Notes: generated by a model not told the origin, from the sequence alone. Numbered from the stretch's first letter, positions 1 to 5,187 are shown. The stretch: 5,187 nucleotides of DNA from Syntrophomonadaceae bacterium (GCA_003558195.1 PWMM01000335.1:1-5187), one strand, 5' to 3'. A program made the numbers and translations.

Positions 1-239
1 CAATATTGTTTCCCGACCTTTTTGGTTTTTCTCCCCTGTATGCCCTGATCCTGGCCCTTGGAATTTCAGTTTTTGCCCAGCTGGGCGATTTGATGGAATC
101 CGCTTTAAAAAGACAAATGCAGACTAAAGATTCCGGAGCAATCATTCCAGGCCACGGAGGAATATTGGACCGCTTTGATAGCATTATGCTGGCGGCGCCT
201 TTTGCTTACTACTTTTTTTTATTAATTGAGCTGCTGTAA
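1..239 (+). CDS. cdsA: Phosphatidate cytidylyltransferase, C-terminal fragment (5' end outside window)
   Basis: This is the last 79 codons or so of CdsA, an integral membrane enzyme that makes CDP-diacylglycerol from phosphatidic acid and CTP, the entry point to phospholipid synthesis. The reading frame is open to the left edge (first full codon at 3), so the gene is cut by the window and the TTG at 6 is an internal Leu codon, not a start. The family signature S-x-x-K-R-x4-K-D-x-G-x2-x-P-G-H-G-G-x-x-D-R-x-D is seen complete as SALKRQ, then TKDSGA, PGHGG and LDRFD (about 92-180). Hydrophobic segments before and after it fit the last two membrane helices, and the protein ends in a short Leu-rich tail at TAA 237-239. 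In many Firmicutes uppS lies just upstream and dxr just downstream, and dxr does follow here. The identification is secure from the signature. Confidence 0.96.
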   Translation, partial: ILFPDLFGFSPLYALILALGISVFAQLGDLMESALKRQMQTKDSGAIIPGHGGILDRFDSIMLAAPFAYYFFLLIELL

Positions 240-309
240 GTGCAACCATAAAAAAGTCTTACAGCAAGGGACACCTAAATATTTTTTAGAGAACCAACAG
301 GCATTAGTT

Positions 310-360
310 TTGCCTGCAGAAGCAATTTTTTTGATGGCTTTGTTAATGGGTTGCAGGCAA
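310..360 (+). repeat. Inverted repeat, 9-bp perfect arms
   Basis: TTGCCTGCA (310-318) is the exact reverse complement of TGCAGGCAA (352-360), separated by 33 bases. Within the loop AAGC (320-323) can pair with GCTT (337-340). As RNA this would form a stem with an internal helix. No U tract follows at once, so it is not a standard intrinsic terminator. Its function is unknown; it may be a leader structure or part of a dispersed intergenic element. Confidence 0.55.
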
Positions 361-440
361 GAAGTTGCCGGCGCTTTTAAAAATATAGTCCTGATATAAA
401 AAGTTTTTATTGTAAGGTTGGTTGGGTGCAGCCTTTTTAC

Positions 441-518
441 AGGAATAGCAGATTTTTTAGTTACAGAAGGTTAAGTTGAAAATTAAGGTTTTCCTTTTAA
501 TAAATTCCTGCTATTCTT
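441..518 (+). repeat. Inverted repeat, 11-bp arms with one G-U, upstream of dxr
   Basis: GAATAGCAG (443-451) is the exact reverse complement of CTGCTATTC (508-516). Two further pairs (A441-T518 and the wobble G442-T517) extend the arms to 11 bp. The interior holds a smaller AAGG-TTTT-CCTT hairpin (485-496), which can be lengthened by TTA/TAA pairs across a bulge. The TTTACAGG octamers at 436-443 and 517-524 frame the element. It lies 46 bases before the dxr start, so it could be a 5' leader structure or a small dispersed repeat. Confidence 0.55.
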
Positions 519-564
519 TACAGGGGAAGCGAGCGGATCAGAGTTATAGTGAGGATTTGAAAGA

Positions 565-1728
565 ATGGAGAAAAAAATTGCAATATTAGGTTCTACAGGA
601 TCAATTGGTAGGCAAACCCTGGATGTAATAAAGACCCTGGGCGATAATTATCGTGTTGTAGCTTTAACTGCCGGCAGCAATTGCCACTTGATGGCTGATC
701 AGGTAAAGGTTTTTAAGCCTGAACTGGCAGTATTAAATGACGCCCGGTCTGCAGAAAAATTAAAACAGGCAGTCCGTGGTTCCGGGTGTACGGTTGTCTC
801 CGGATCTTCTGGTAACCTGCAGGCTGCTACCTGGCCGGATGCCGATTTAGTAGTGATGGCCCAGGTTGGTTTTAGCGGTTTTGAACCCCTTGTTGCTGCT
901 TTAGAAAAAGGTAAAATTGTTGCCCTCGCTAACAAAGAAGCGCTTGTCATTGGCGGATCAATACTAAAACGGGAAGGTCTACTTGATCAGGGAAGAATCC
1001 TCCCAGTGGATAGTGAACATTCGGCCATCTGGCAGTGTATTGGCAATGCTTCGAAAGAGGAGCTCGCCAGGATATACCTGACCGCTTCAGGGGGGCCTTT
1101 TTACGGCTGGAAAAAAGCAGAATTGAAAAAGGTTACACCTGATCAGGCCTTAAAACACCCCAACTGGGATATGGGTAGTAAGATAACGATTGATTCGGCT
1201 ACTATGATGAATAAAGGGCTTGAGGTAATAGAAGCTAAATGGCTTTTTGATCTTGAGCTGGACCAAATTGAAGTGATAGTCCACCCTCAGAGTATTATCC
1301 ACTCTATGGTTGAATATATCGATGGATCTTTAATCGCTCAACTGGGAGCGCCCGATATGCGCCTGCCCATTCAGTACGCCCTGACCTATCCGGAACGGCT
1401 AGAGAGCCAGGTTGAACGTTGCAATTTATTTGAAAAACAACTTGACTTTTATCCCCCGGACCCGGATAATTTTCCTTGCCTGGCTCTGGCTTACCGGGCG
1501 GCAAAAGCAGATGGGACCATGCCGGCTGTTTTAAATGGTGCTAACGAAGTTGCTGTAGCCCGGTTTCTTAAAGAAGAGCTTAGCTTTATTGAAATACCAG
1601 GAGTAATCGAGCAAGTCATGGATAATCATGTTAAAATTGATAAACCCGGCATTAAAGAGATAATAGATGCCGATAACTGGTCTCGCCGCAGGGCGGCTGA
1701 GATAATAGATAGTTACAGGAAAGGATGA
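565..1728 (+). CDS. dxr: 1-deoxy-D-xylulose 5-phosphate reductoisomerase
   Basis: Dxr (also called IspC) is the cytosolic enzyme that converts DXP to 2-C-methyl-D-erythritol 4-phosphate with NADPH, the first committed step of the MEP isoprenoid pathway. At 387 residues it is of normal length. The NADPH-binding GSTGSIG is at residues 9-15 and the LANKEALVIGG motif at 121-131. The metal ligands of the family are visible as Asp149 and Glu151 in PVDSEHSAIWQ and Glu220 in NKGLEVIEA. The phosphate and substrate contacts Ser175 (TASGGPF), His198 (HPNWDMGS), Asn216 and Lys217 are present, and the C-terminal helical domain includes NGANEVAVA (324-332). ATG 565 is supported by GAGGA at 551-555 and by the usual N-terminal K-I-A-I-L-G strand. 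The ribosome binding site of rseP lies inside its 3' end, so the two are almost certainly co-transcribed. Nothing appears broken. Confidence 0.98.
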   Translation: MEKKIAILGSTGSIGRQTLDVIKTLGDNYRVVALTAGSNCHLMADQVKVFKPELAVLNDARSAEKLKQAVRGSGCTVVSGSSGNLQAATWPDADLVVMAQVGFSGFEPLVAALEKGKIVALANKEALVIGGSILKREGLLDQGRILPVDSEHSAIWQCIGNASKEELARIYLTASGGPFYGWKKAELKKVTPDQALKHPNWDMGSKITIDSATMMNKGLEVIEAKWLFDLELDQIEVIVHPQSIIHSMVEYIDGSLIAQLGAPDMRLPIQYALTYPERLESQVERCNLFEKQLDFYPPDPDNFPCLALAYRAAKADGTMPAVLNGANEVAVARFLKEELSFIEIPGVIEQVMDNHVKIDKPGIKEIIDADNWSRRRAAEIIDSYRKG

Positions 1729-1733
1729 TTTAA

Positions 1734-2750
1734 ATGCAAACGATTATTGCCGCCATATTTGTATTTGGCTTACTAATCCTGGCTCACGAATTAGGCCATT
1801 ATTATATTGCACGCCTGGCAGGAATCCGGGTTTTAGAGTTGGCTATCGGTTTCGGGCCCAAGATAATTGGCTGGAGTAAAAAAGGAACTGATTACTCACT
1901 GCGGGCAGTACCGCTTGGTGGTTTTTGCCGGTTAATGGGTGAGAATCCGGAAGAAGCAGAAGACCCTGACAGCTTTCCGCAAAAACCAATTCTCAGTCGC
2001 ATGGCGGTCTTACTGGCCGGTTCCGGCATGAACCTGATCCTGGCCCTGGTAGTTTTTTTCCTGATCTTTTTCTTCATTGTGGGTACTCCATCAGAAAATG
2101 CCAAAATTGGAAATGTGGTTGAAGATTCTCCCGCCGAGGATATAGGTCTGGAAGTCGGAGATGTGATCACCGCTGTTGACGGAGAAACCATAGATACTTT
2201 TAGAGACCTGGTCTTAGTTGTTTCAGAGCGGCCCAATGAGCATTTTGAAATCACTGTTGATAGAAACGGGCAGGAACTTAGTTATATGGTTACCGCCACG
2301 GAGGAACAGGAGACCGGACGGGGAATTATTGGTATTGGTCAGAAACTTGATCGCTATAATTTTATCCTGTCCATAGAGCAAAGCTTCAGGCAATATGCCA
2401 TGATCCTGGCTTCATTTTATCACGTGTTGTCAGGCCAAGCTCCAATGGATGTAGCCGGACCGTTGGGAATAGTGCATGTAATAGGCGAGGTGGCCCAGAC
2501 TGGCTTTGTGAACCTGCTCATGTTAACTGCTTTGATTAGCATAAACCTGGGAATCATAAATTTACTTCCCATACCGGCTTTAGATGGAGGGAGGATTTTA
2601 TTTCTGGTTATTGAAGCAGTGCGGGGGCGCCCAGTTGAGCCTGAGAAGGAGGGCTTTATCCATTTCATAGGCTTTGCCTTGCTAATTACTTTAATCCTGT
2701 TTATTACTTACCAGGATGTGCTGCGCCTCTTCTTTTCGCCCGGTAATTAG
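1734..2750 (+). CDS. rseP: RseP/RasP-type site-2 zinc metalloprotease
   Basis: This is an integral membrane intramembrane protease (family M50B; RasP/YluC in Bacillus, RseP in E. coli). The family cleaves membrane-spanning anti-sigma factors and other single-pass proteins or leftover signal peptides. The zinc motif HELGH is at residues 18-22 in the first membrane helix, and the third zinc ligand, Asp284, is in NLLPIPALDGGR. A hydrophobic segment runs about 92-117. A single PDZ domain follows at about 118-190 (SPAEDIGLEVGDVITAVDG is its core), as in Gram-positive short forms rather than the two-PDZ E. coli protein. The GPLGI motif is at 242-246, and a last membrane helix spans about 309-327. 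Length (338 residues) is slightly short of many homologs but complete. ATG 1734 lies 5 bases after the dxr stop, with AAGGA at 1721-1725. The regulatory substrate cannot be read from this window. Confidence 0.97.
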   Translation: MQTIIAAIFVFGLLILAHELGHYYIARLAGIRVLELAIGFGPKIIGWSKKGTDYSLRAVPLGGFCRLMGENPEEAEDPDSFPQKPILSRMAVLLAGSGMNLILALVVFFLIFFFIVGTPSENAKIGNVVEDSPAEDIGLEVGDVITAVDGETIDTFRDLVLVVSERPNEHFEITVDRNGQELSYMVTATEEQETGRGIIGIGQKLDRYNFILSIEQSFRQYAMILASFYHVLSGQAPMDVAGPLGIVHVIGEVAQTGFVNLLMLTALISINLGIINLLPIPALDGGRILFLVIEAVRGRPVEPEKEGFIHFIGFALLITLILFITYQDVLRLFFSPGN

Positions 2751-2763
2751 ATAGAGGCGATAC

Positions 2764-2810
2764 TATTCCTTCGATATTGTTTTAAGGAATATTTTATGAT
2801 AAAAAATATT
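2764..2810 (+). other. Two mutually exclusive AT-rich hairpins in the rseP-ispG spacer
   Basis: TATTCCTT (2764-2771) is the exact reverse complement of AAGGAATA (2784-2791) and is followed by TTTT (2792-2795), a weak terminator-like shape. A second perfect pair, AATATTTT (2788-2795) with AAAATATT (2803-2810), reuses bases 2788-2791, so only one of the two hairpins can form at a time. Both are AT-rich and probably of low stability. They occupy most of the 82-base spacer between rseP and ispG. They could reduce read-through into ispG or simply reflect AT-rich spacer sequence. Confidence 0.4.
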
Positions 2811-2832
2811 AAAACAACTATGGTGTTGATTA

Positions 2833-3930
2833 ATGGAAAAATTTAAGCGTGCAGAAACCAGGCCAGTTAAAGTCGGTGCGGTTACCATTGGTGGAACTGC
2901 CCCGGTGGTTGTACAGTCTATGACCAATACCAAAACCACCGATCAAGCAGCAACACTTGATCAAATCATTCAGCTAGCCGAAGCTGGCTGCGACCTGGTT
3001 CGCCTGGCTATTCCGGACCGGGAAGCAGTCAAGTCTTTTGCTGCCATGGCAATTAAAAGCCCTGTTCCATTAATCGCCGACATTCATTTTGATGCCCGGC
3101 TTGCCCATGAAGCCCTGGAAAGCGGGGCATCCAAGATCAGGGTTAATCCAGGAAATATCGGGGGAAAAGAAAAGCTAATTGAGCTGGCCCGCAGGGCAGA
3201 CCAGCTGAAAGTACCGATCCGGATTGGCGTTAACGCCGGATCCCTGGAAAGAAATATTATGGCTAAATATAATGGCCCCACTGCTGAAGCTTTAGTAGAG
3301 TCAGCTCTGGGTTATATTAAGGTATTGGAAGAAATAGATTTCTTCAGGGTGGTGGTTTCCCTTAAGGCTTCTGATGTCTTAACCACGATAAAAGCTTACA
3401 GGCTTTTTTCTGCGCAAAAACCCTATCCCCTGCATCTTGGGGTTACTGCAGCGGGTCCTTTAAAAGCTGGTTTAATAAAAGGAGCAGTAGGGATTGGGAC
3501 TCTCCTGGCCGAAGGGCTGGGAGATACAATCAGGGTATCTTTAACAGCTAATCCTATCGAAGAAGTTCTCGCTGCCCGGCAAATCCTGCTCTCCCTTGGT
3601 ATGGATCGCCAAACCCGGCCTGAATTGATTTCTTGCCCTACCTGTGGACGCTGTTCTGTAGACCTGGTATCCCTGGTGGAAAGAGCAGAAGTTTTGATCA
3701 ATAATTATCAGCTGCCTTTGAAAGTAGCAGTAATGGGCTGTGCGGTTAATGGCCCCGGTGAAGCCAGGGAAGCTGATATCGGTATTTGTGCAGGGAATAA
3801 ACAGGGGCTTGTTTTCAGTCGCGGTAGAGTAACCCGCACTGTAGGGTTGGATTACCTCCTGGATGCATTAAAGGAAGAGCTTGATTTATTAATATCTTTA
3901 GAATATAGAACAGGGGAGGAGGTTGACTGA
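2833..3930 (+). CDS. ispG: 4-hydroxy-3-methylbut-2-en-1-yl diphosphate synthase (IspG/GcpE)
   Basis: IspG is the 4Fe-4S enzyme that reductively opens methylerythritol cyclodiphosphate to HMBPP, the penultimate MEP step, so it shares a pathway with dxr upstream. At 365 residues it is the two-domain bacterial form. The TIM-barrel part shows VQSMTNT (27-33), ADIHFD (82-87), RVNPGNIG (103-110), GVNAGSLE (132-139) and SLKASD (176-181). The cluster domain has Cys268 and Cys271 (SCPTCGRC), Cys303 (MGCAVNGPGE) and Glu310, the usual three-Cys one-Glu ligand set. The odd point is residue 206: the family motif LG[IV]TEAG reads LGVTAAG here, with codon GCA (3448-3450) in place of an expected GAA or GAG. 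ATG 2833 gives the standard N-terminus, but its ribosome binding site (GGTG, 2822-2825) is weak compared with its neighbours, so translation may be modest. Identity is certain; full activity is inferred. Confidence 0.97.
   Translation: MEKFKRAETRPVKVGAVTIGGTAPVVVQSMTNTKTTDQAATLDQIIQLAEAGCDLVRLAIPDREAVKSFAAMAIKSPVPLIADIHFDARLAHEALESGASKIRVNPGNIGGKEKLIELARRADQLKVPIRIGVNAGSLERNIMAKYNGPTAEALVESALGYIKVLEEIDFFRVVVSLKASDVLTTIKAYRLFSAQKPYPLHLGVTAAGPLKAGLIKGAVGIGTLLAEGLGDTIRVSLTANPIEEVLAARQILLSLGMDRQTRPELISCPTCGRCSVDLVSLVERAEVLINNYQLPLKVAVMGCAVNGPGEAREADIGICAGNKQGLVFSRGRVTRTVGLDYLLDALKEELDLLISLEYRTGEEVD
3912..3922 (+). promoter_or_regulatory. Strong ribosome binding site that fixes the glycosyltransferase start
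   Basis: The purine run AGGGGAGGAGG lies inside the last codons of ispG. GGAGG (3918-3922) is 9 bases before ATG 3932, a normal spacing, whereas the longer in-frame TTG start at 3923 directly abuts it. This argues for ATG 3932 as the start and for translation coupled to ispG. Confidence 0.8.
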
Positions 3931-3931
3931 G

Positions 3932-4588
3932 ATGGAAGTGGCGGCAATTATTCCTGCTTTCAATGAAGAAAAAACCGTTGGTAATGTTATTAAAACTCTG
4001 AAGAAAGTAAAAAATGTTCACCGCATTGTCGTAGTCAGTGATGGCTCAGAGGATGGAACTGTTCATTCAGCTATGCAGTATAATCAAGTAGAAGTAATAG
4101 AATTACTTGATAATAGAGGTAAAGGAGGGGCGATTAAGGCCGGCCTTGACCGTTGCGATTCAGAAATCATATTAATTCTGGATGCCGATTTGCTAGGCCT
4201 CACCGTCAAACATGTGGAAGACCTTTTAGATCCGGTGATTAAAGAAAGGGCTTTAATGGCGGTAGGAATATTCGAAAAAGGACGCATGGCTACCGATATT
4301 GCTCAAAAGATGGCGCCTTTTTTATCCGGACAAAGAGCGTTAAAAAGAGATTTACTGGAAAATATCTCAGACCTTGATCTCTCACGCTTCGGTATAGAAG
4401 TAGCCTTGCATCAATATGTTGAAGATAATGATATTGAAGCGGAAATAGTACAGCTTCCCGATCTATCTCATGTTATGAAGGAAGAAAAGCTGGGTTTTTT
4501 TAAAGGAGCCCTGGCCAGGGTAAAAATGTACTGGGAAATTTTTAAATACGTGGCCAGAATAGGTGCTGATCCCAGGGAAAAGCTCTAG
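3932..4588 (+). CDS. GT-A fold family 2 glycosyltransferase, substrate unknown
   Basis: This 218-residue protein has the family 2 nucleotide-sugar transferase core: IIPAFNEEKTV at 6-16, VVSDGSEDGT with Asp37 at 34-43, NRGKGGAIKAGL at 61-72, and the metal-binding DAD at 84-86. Downstream are SGQRAL (132-137), RFGIEVAL (152-159) and LSHVMKEEKLGFFKG (178-192). The later motifs resemble the layout of glucosyl-3-phosphoglycerate synthase (GpgS, GT81) and of dolichol-phosphate-mannose-synthase-like enzymes, with His180 as a possible extra metal ligand, but this is a pattern resemblance only. There is no membrane helix; the aromatic and basic tail (MYWEIFKYVARIG, 199-211) could lie on a membrane surface. 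The gene begins one base after the ispG stop behind a strong ribosome binding site, so it is very likely in the same transcript. Donor and acceptor cannot be named; an envelope lipid carrier or a small phosphorylated acceptor are both possible. Confidence 0.88.
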   Translation: MEVAAIIPAFNEEKTVGNVIKTLKKVKNVHRIVVVSDGSEDGTVHSAMQYNQVEVIELLDNRGKGGAIKAGLDRCDSEIILILDADLLGLTVKHVEDLLDPVIKERALMAVGIFEKGRMATDIAQKMAPFLSGQRALKRDLLENISDLDLSRFGIEVALHQYVEDNDIEAEIVQLPDLSHVMKEEKLGFFKGALARVKMYWEIFKYVARIGADPREKL

Positions 4589-4717
4589 TTCGCCTTCATT
4601 AAGGATGATGCATTTGAATTGCCTAGACCTGCTGGAAGTAGAGGAACAGCAGGCAAGAAGCTCGGAGCTCCAACATATCGGGGAGTAAGACCCAGTTAAG
4701 AACAGTTAGGGCCAATG
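4589..4717 (+). other. Gene-free stretch after the glycosyltransferase, with one hairpin
   Basis: CCTGCTG (4628-4634) and CAGCAGG (4647-4653) form a perfect 7-bp stem around a 12-base purine-rich loop. No U tract follows, so it is not a typical terminator. The short palindrome GGAGCTCC (4664-4671) follows, then a tandem CAGTTA (4693-4698 and 4703-4708). The glycosyltransferase frame would stay open for 36 more codons after its TAG, up to TAA 4697-4699, but nothing suggests read-through. No T-box or other riboswitch signature that I know is recognisable. The base composition is closer to the genes than to the AT-rich spacers, so a decayed gene or an RNA cannot be excluded. Confidence 0.45.
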
Positions 4718-4924
4718 ATGAAAGCGTTAAAGAGCACTACCTTTCAGGGCAAAAAAGGGGCCTCGGTGATTGTTGAATTTAAACGGGTTATTAAAAAACC
4801 AAAATGCTTACATAAAGAAAAGTCGATCGGGAAAGAGGATTTTGGCAATATTTCTTTACGAAATGAACCGGGTAACCTAACCAGGAAAGTTGTAAGAAGT
4901 ATGAGTAATTATTTAGCTGTTTGA
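4718..4924 (+). CDS. Hypothetical small basic protein (68 aa), doubtful
   Basis: I do not recognise this ORF. It would encode 68 residues, strongly basic (many Lys and several Arg), soluble, with no signal peptide, membrane helix or known motif, ending at TGA 4922-4924. Two adjacent ATGs exist at 4715 and 4718; AGGG at 4708-4711 is spaced 3 and 6 bases from them, so 4718 is the more likely start, though the site is weak. TGAAAG (4719-4724) can pair with CTTTCA (4741-4746), which would place the start codon at the edge of a stem. Codon choice is not obviously unlike that of the neighbouring genes. It lies on the same strand as the genes to its left but 129 bases beyond the glycosyltransferase stop. 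It may be a real lineage-specific protein, a relic of a larger gene, or chance. Confidence 0.25.
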   Translation: MKALKSTTFQGKKGASVIVEFKRVIKKPKCLHKEKSIGKEDFGNISLRNEPGNLTRKVVRSMSNYLAV

Positions 4925-5037
4925 GTTGAAGGTGAGGTTTATTTTTCCTTCAGTTGCTTGGCGAATCCCTTTTAGCCGGTAGTTGCGCAACAAATCTATT
5001 TATGATAAATTAGTAAAGGTGATAGGAGTTTCTTGTC
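4925..5037 (+). other. Intergenic stretch with palindromes and a possible weak promoter
   Basis: No gene is seen. TTGAAGG (4926-4932) pairs with CCTTCAG (4947-4953), with one G-U, around a 14-base loop. GTTGCGCAAC (4982-4991) is a perfect 10-base palindrome, and ATTTAT-G-ATAAAT (4998-5010) is a second one. TATGAT (5001-5006) resembles a -10 box, but no good -35 lies 16-18 bases upstream; TTGCGC (4983-4988) with TAAATT (5006-5011) has 17-base spacing but poor matches. A promoter here for the operon beyond the window is plausible but weakly supported. Confidence 0.35.
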
Positions 5038-5060
5038 AAGGGTGGGTTTTCCCACTCTTT
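5038..5060 (+). terminator. GC-rich hairpin, terminator-like or leader hairpin of the next operon
   Basis: AAGGGTGGG (5038-5046), a TTTT loop, and CCCACTCTT (5051-5059) form a 9-bp stem with a single G-U, the most stable-looking hairpin in the window. Only three Ts (5058-5060) end the element before C5061, so as an intrinsic terminator it would be weak. From memory, Firmicute rimP-nusA operons often carry a GTGGG/CCCAC hairpin in their leader, and rimP would be a reasonable next gene. That reading is inference, because no rimP start is present before the right edge. Confidence 0.5.
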
Positions 5061-5187
5061 CATATTAATAAGGGTTATTTTTAATGCTATGCTGCGATTT
5101 TCCAGCCAAGTTCCTGGAAAGAAGCTAATTTTGAGAGCGGTTCATTTCAGCAGGCAATAGTAATTAAATAGAGCTGAGCAGATCCTA
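5061..5187 (+). other. Right-edge stretch, possible structured leader RNA, no gene seen
   Basis: TTTCCAG (5099-5105) and CTGGAAA (5114-5120) form a perfect 7-bp stem with an 8-base loop. GAAGCT (5121-5126) can pair with AGC and TTC (5136-5138, 5141-5143) across a two-base bulge. CTATGCTGC (5087-5095) can pair with 5150-5160, with two single-base bulges, to enclose both. The result would be a three-way junction from 5087 to 5160. The ATGs at 5084 and 5089 open only very short frames (14 and 23 codons), so I do not call genes. Confidence 0.35.

Larger units (their letters stand above)
240..564 (+). other. 325-base gene-free spacer between cdsA and dxr
   Basis: No credible ORF lies here on either strand. 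The stretch is AT-rich and unusually long for a gap within the cdsA-dxr block, where the genes are often closely packed. It contains two long-range inverted repeats (310-360 and 441-518, listed separately) and a weak hairpin, CTAAA 275-279 with TTTAG 285-289. No stem followed by a clear U tract marks the end of cdsA. A possible but weak promoter is TTGAAA at 476-481 with an AT-rich -10-like stretch around 498-506; the -10 match is poor, so I do not call it as a site. The octamer TTTACAGG occurs at 436-443 and again at 517-524, flanking the second inverted repeat. The dxr ribosome binding site GAGGA (551-555) ends the spacer nine bases before ATG 565. Confidence 0.7.

Noticed and set aside
1734..2750. 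Single PDZ domain in RseP, considered as a truncation
   Set aside because: One PDZ domain is the usual form in Gram-positive RasP-type proteins, and both catalytic motifs are complete.
3634..3656. Extra Cys274 giving C-x2-C-x2-C in IspG, considered as an unusual cluster site
   Set aside because: CPxCGRC-type sequences are, as I recall, common in Firmicute IspG, and the standard ligands are already present.
3923..3931. Longer glycosyltransferase start at TTG 3923, overlapping the end of ispG
   Set aside because: It directly abuts the GGAGG ribosome binding site with no spacing, while ATG 3932 has 9 bases and begins right at the GT core strand.
699..4287. Several reverse-strand open frames of 65-120 codons inside dxr, rseP, ispG and the glycosyltransferase
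   Set aside because: They lie opposite well-supported genes, have no recognisable domains, and look like shadows of codon bias.
4589..4699. In-frame continuation of the glycosyltransferase past TAG 4586-4588 for 36 codons
   Set aside because: An open run of this length is not rare by chance, the encoded stretch is not recognisable, and no recoding signal is visible.
4589..5037. T-box or other riboswitch for a following aminoacyl-tRNA synthetase (proS often lies near here in Firmicutes)
   Set aside because: No T-box sequence of the AGGGTGGNACCGCG type and no proS coding sequence are present.
5084..5160. tRNA-like fold, with a stem-loop in the anticodon-arm position and GGTTCATTTC resembling a T loop
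   Set aside because: The acceptor stem needs bulges, no T-arm pairs form around the supposed T loop, and no D arm is present.

Overview
The window looks like a chromosomal housekeeping block from a low-to-mid GC Gram-positive bacterium, most likely a clostridial or Peptococcaceae-like Firmicute. The reasons are the order cdsA-dxr-rseP-ispG on one strand, the single-PDZ short form of the RseP/RasP protease, strong GGAGG-type ribosome binding sites, and AT-rich spacers between genes of moderate GC. This taxonomic call is an inference from gene order and protein style, not from a database match.

Layout, all on the + strand: (1) 1-239, the C-terminal end of CdsA (phosphatidate cytidylyltransferase); (2) 240-564, a 325-base AT-rich spacer without a gene but with two long inverted repeats; (3) 565-1728, Dxr (DXP reductoisomerase, MEP pathway); (4) 1734-2750, RseP/RasP site-2 metalloprotease; (5) a short spacer with two mutually exclusive AT-rich hairpins; (6) 2833-3930, IspG (HMBPP synthase, MEP pathway); (7) 3932-4588, a soluble GT-A fold family 2 glycosyltransferase of unknown substrate, placed one base after ispG behind a strong ribosome binding site; (8) 4589-5187, about 600 bases with no recognisable gene. 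This last stretch holds one doubtful 68-residue basic ORF, a GC-rich hairpin at 5038-5059 and a foldable stretch near the right edge. It may be the leader of the next operon; rimP-nusA would be a reasonable guess from Firmicute gene order, but no such gene is in the window.

Functionally the block is about the cell envelope. CdsA makes CDP-diacylglycerol for phospholipids. Dxr and IspG make isoprenoid precursors, which feed undecaprenyl phosphate among other products. RseP cuts membrane-embedded substrates. The glycosyltransferase could act on an envelope or small-molecule acceptor. Dxr-RseP and IspG-glycosyltransferase are tightly coupled pairs (gaps of 5 bases and 1 base).

I see no CRISPR array, tRNA, rRNA, insertion sequence, phage gene or defence system. 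The observation most worth checking is that IspG carries Ala where the family motif LG[IV]TEAG has a conserved acidic residue (codon 3448-3450, GCA), while its cluster ligands are all intact. The gene-free stretches contain several inverted repeats that could be structured RNA or dispersed elements.
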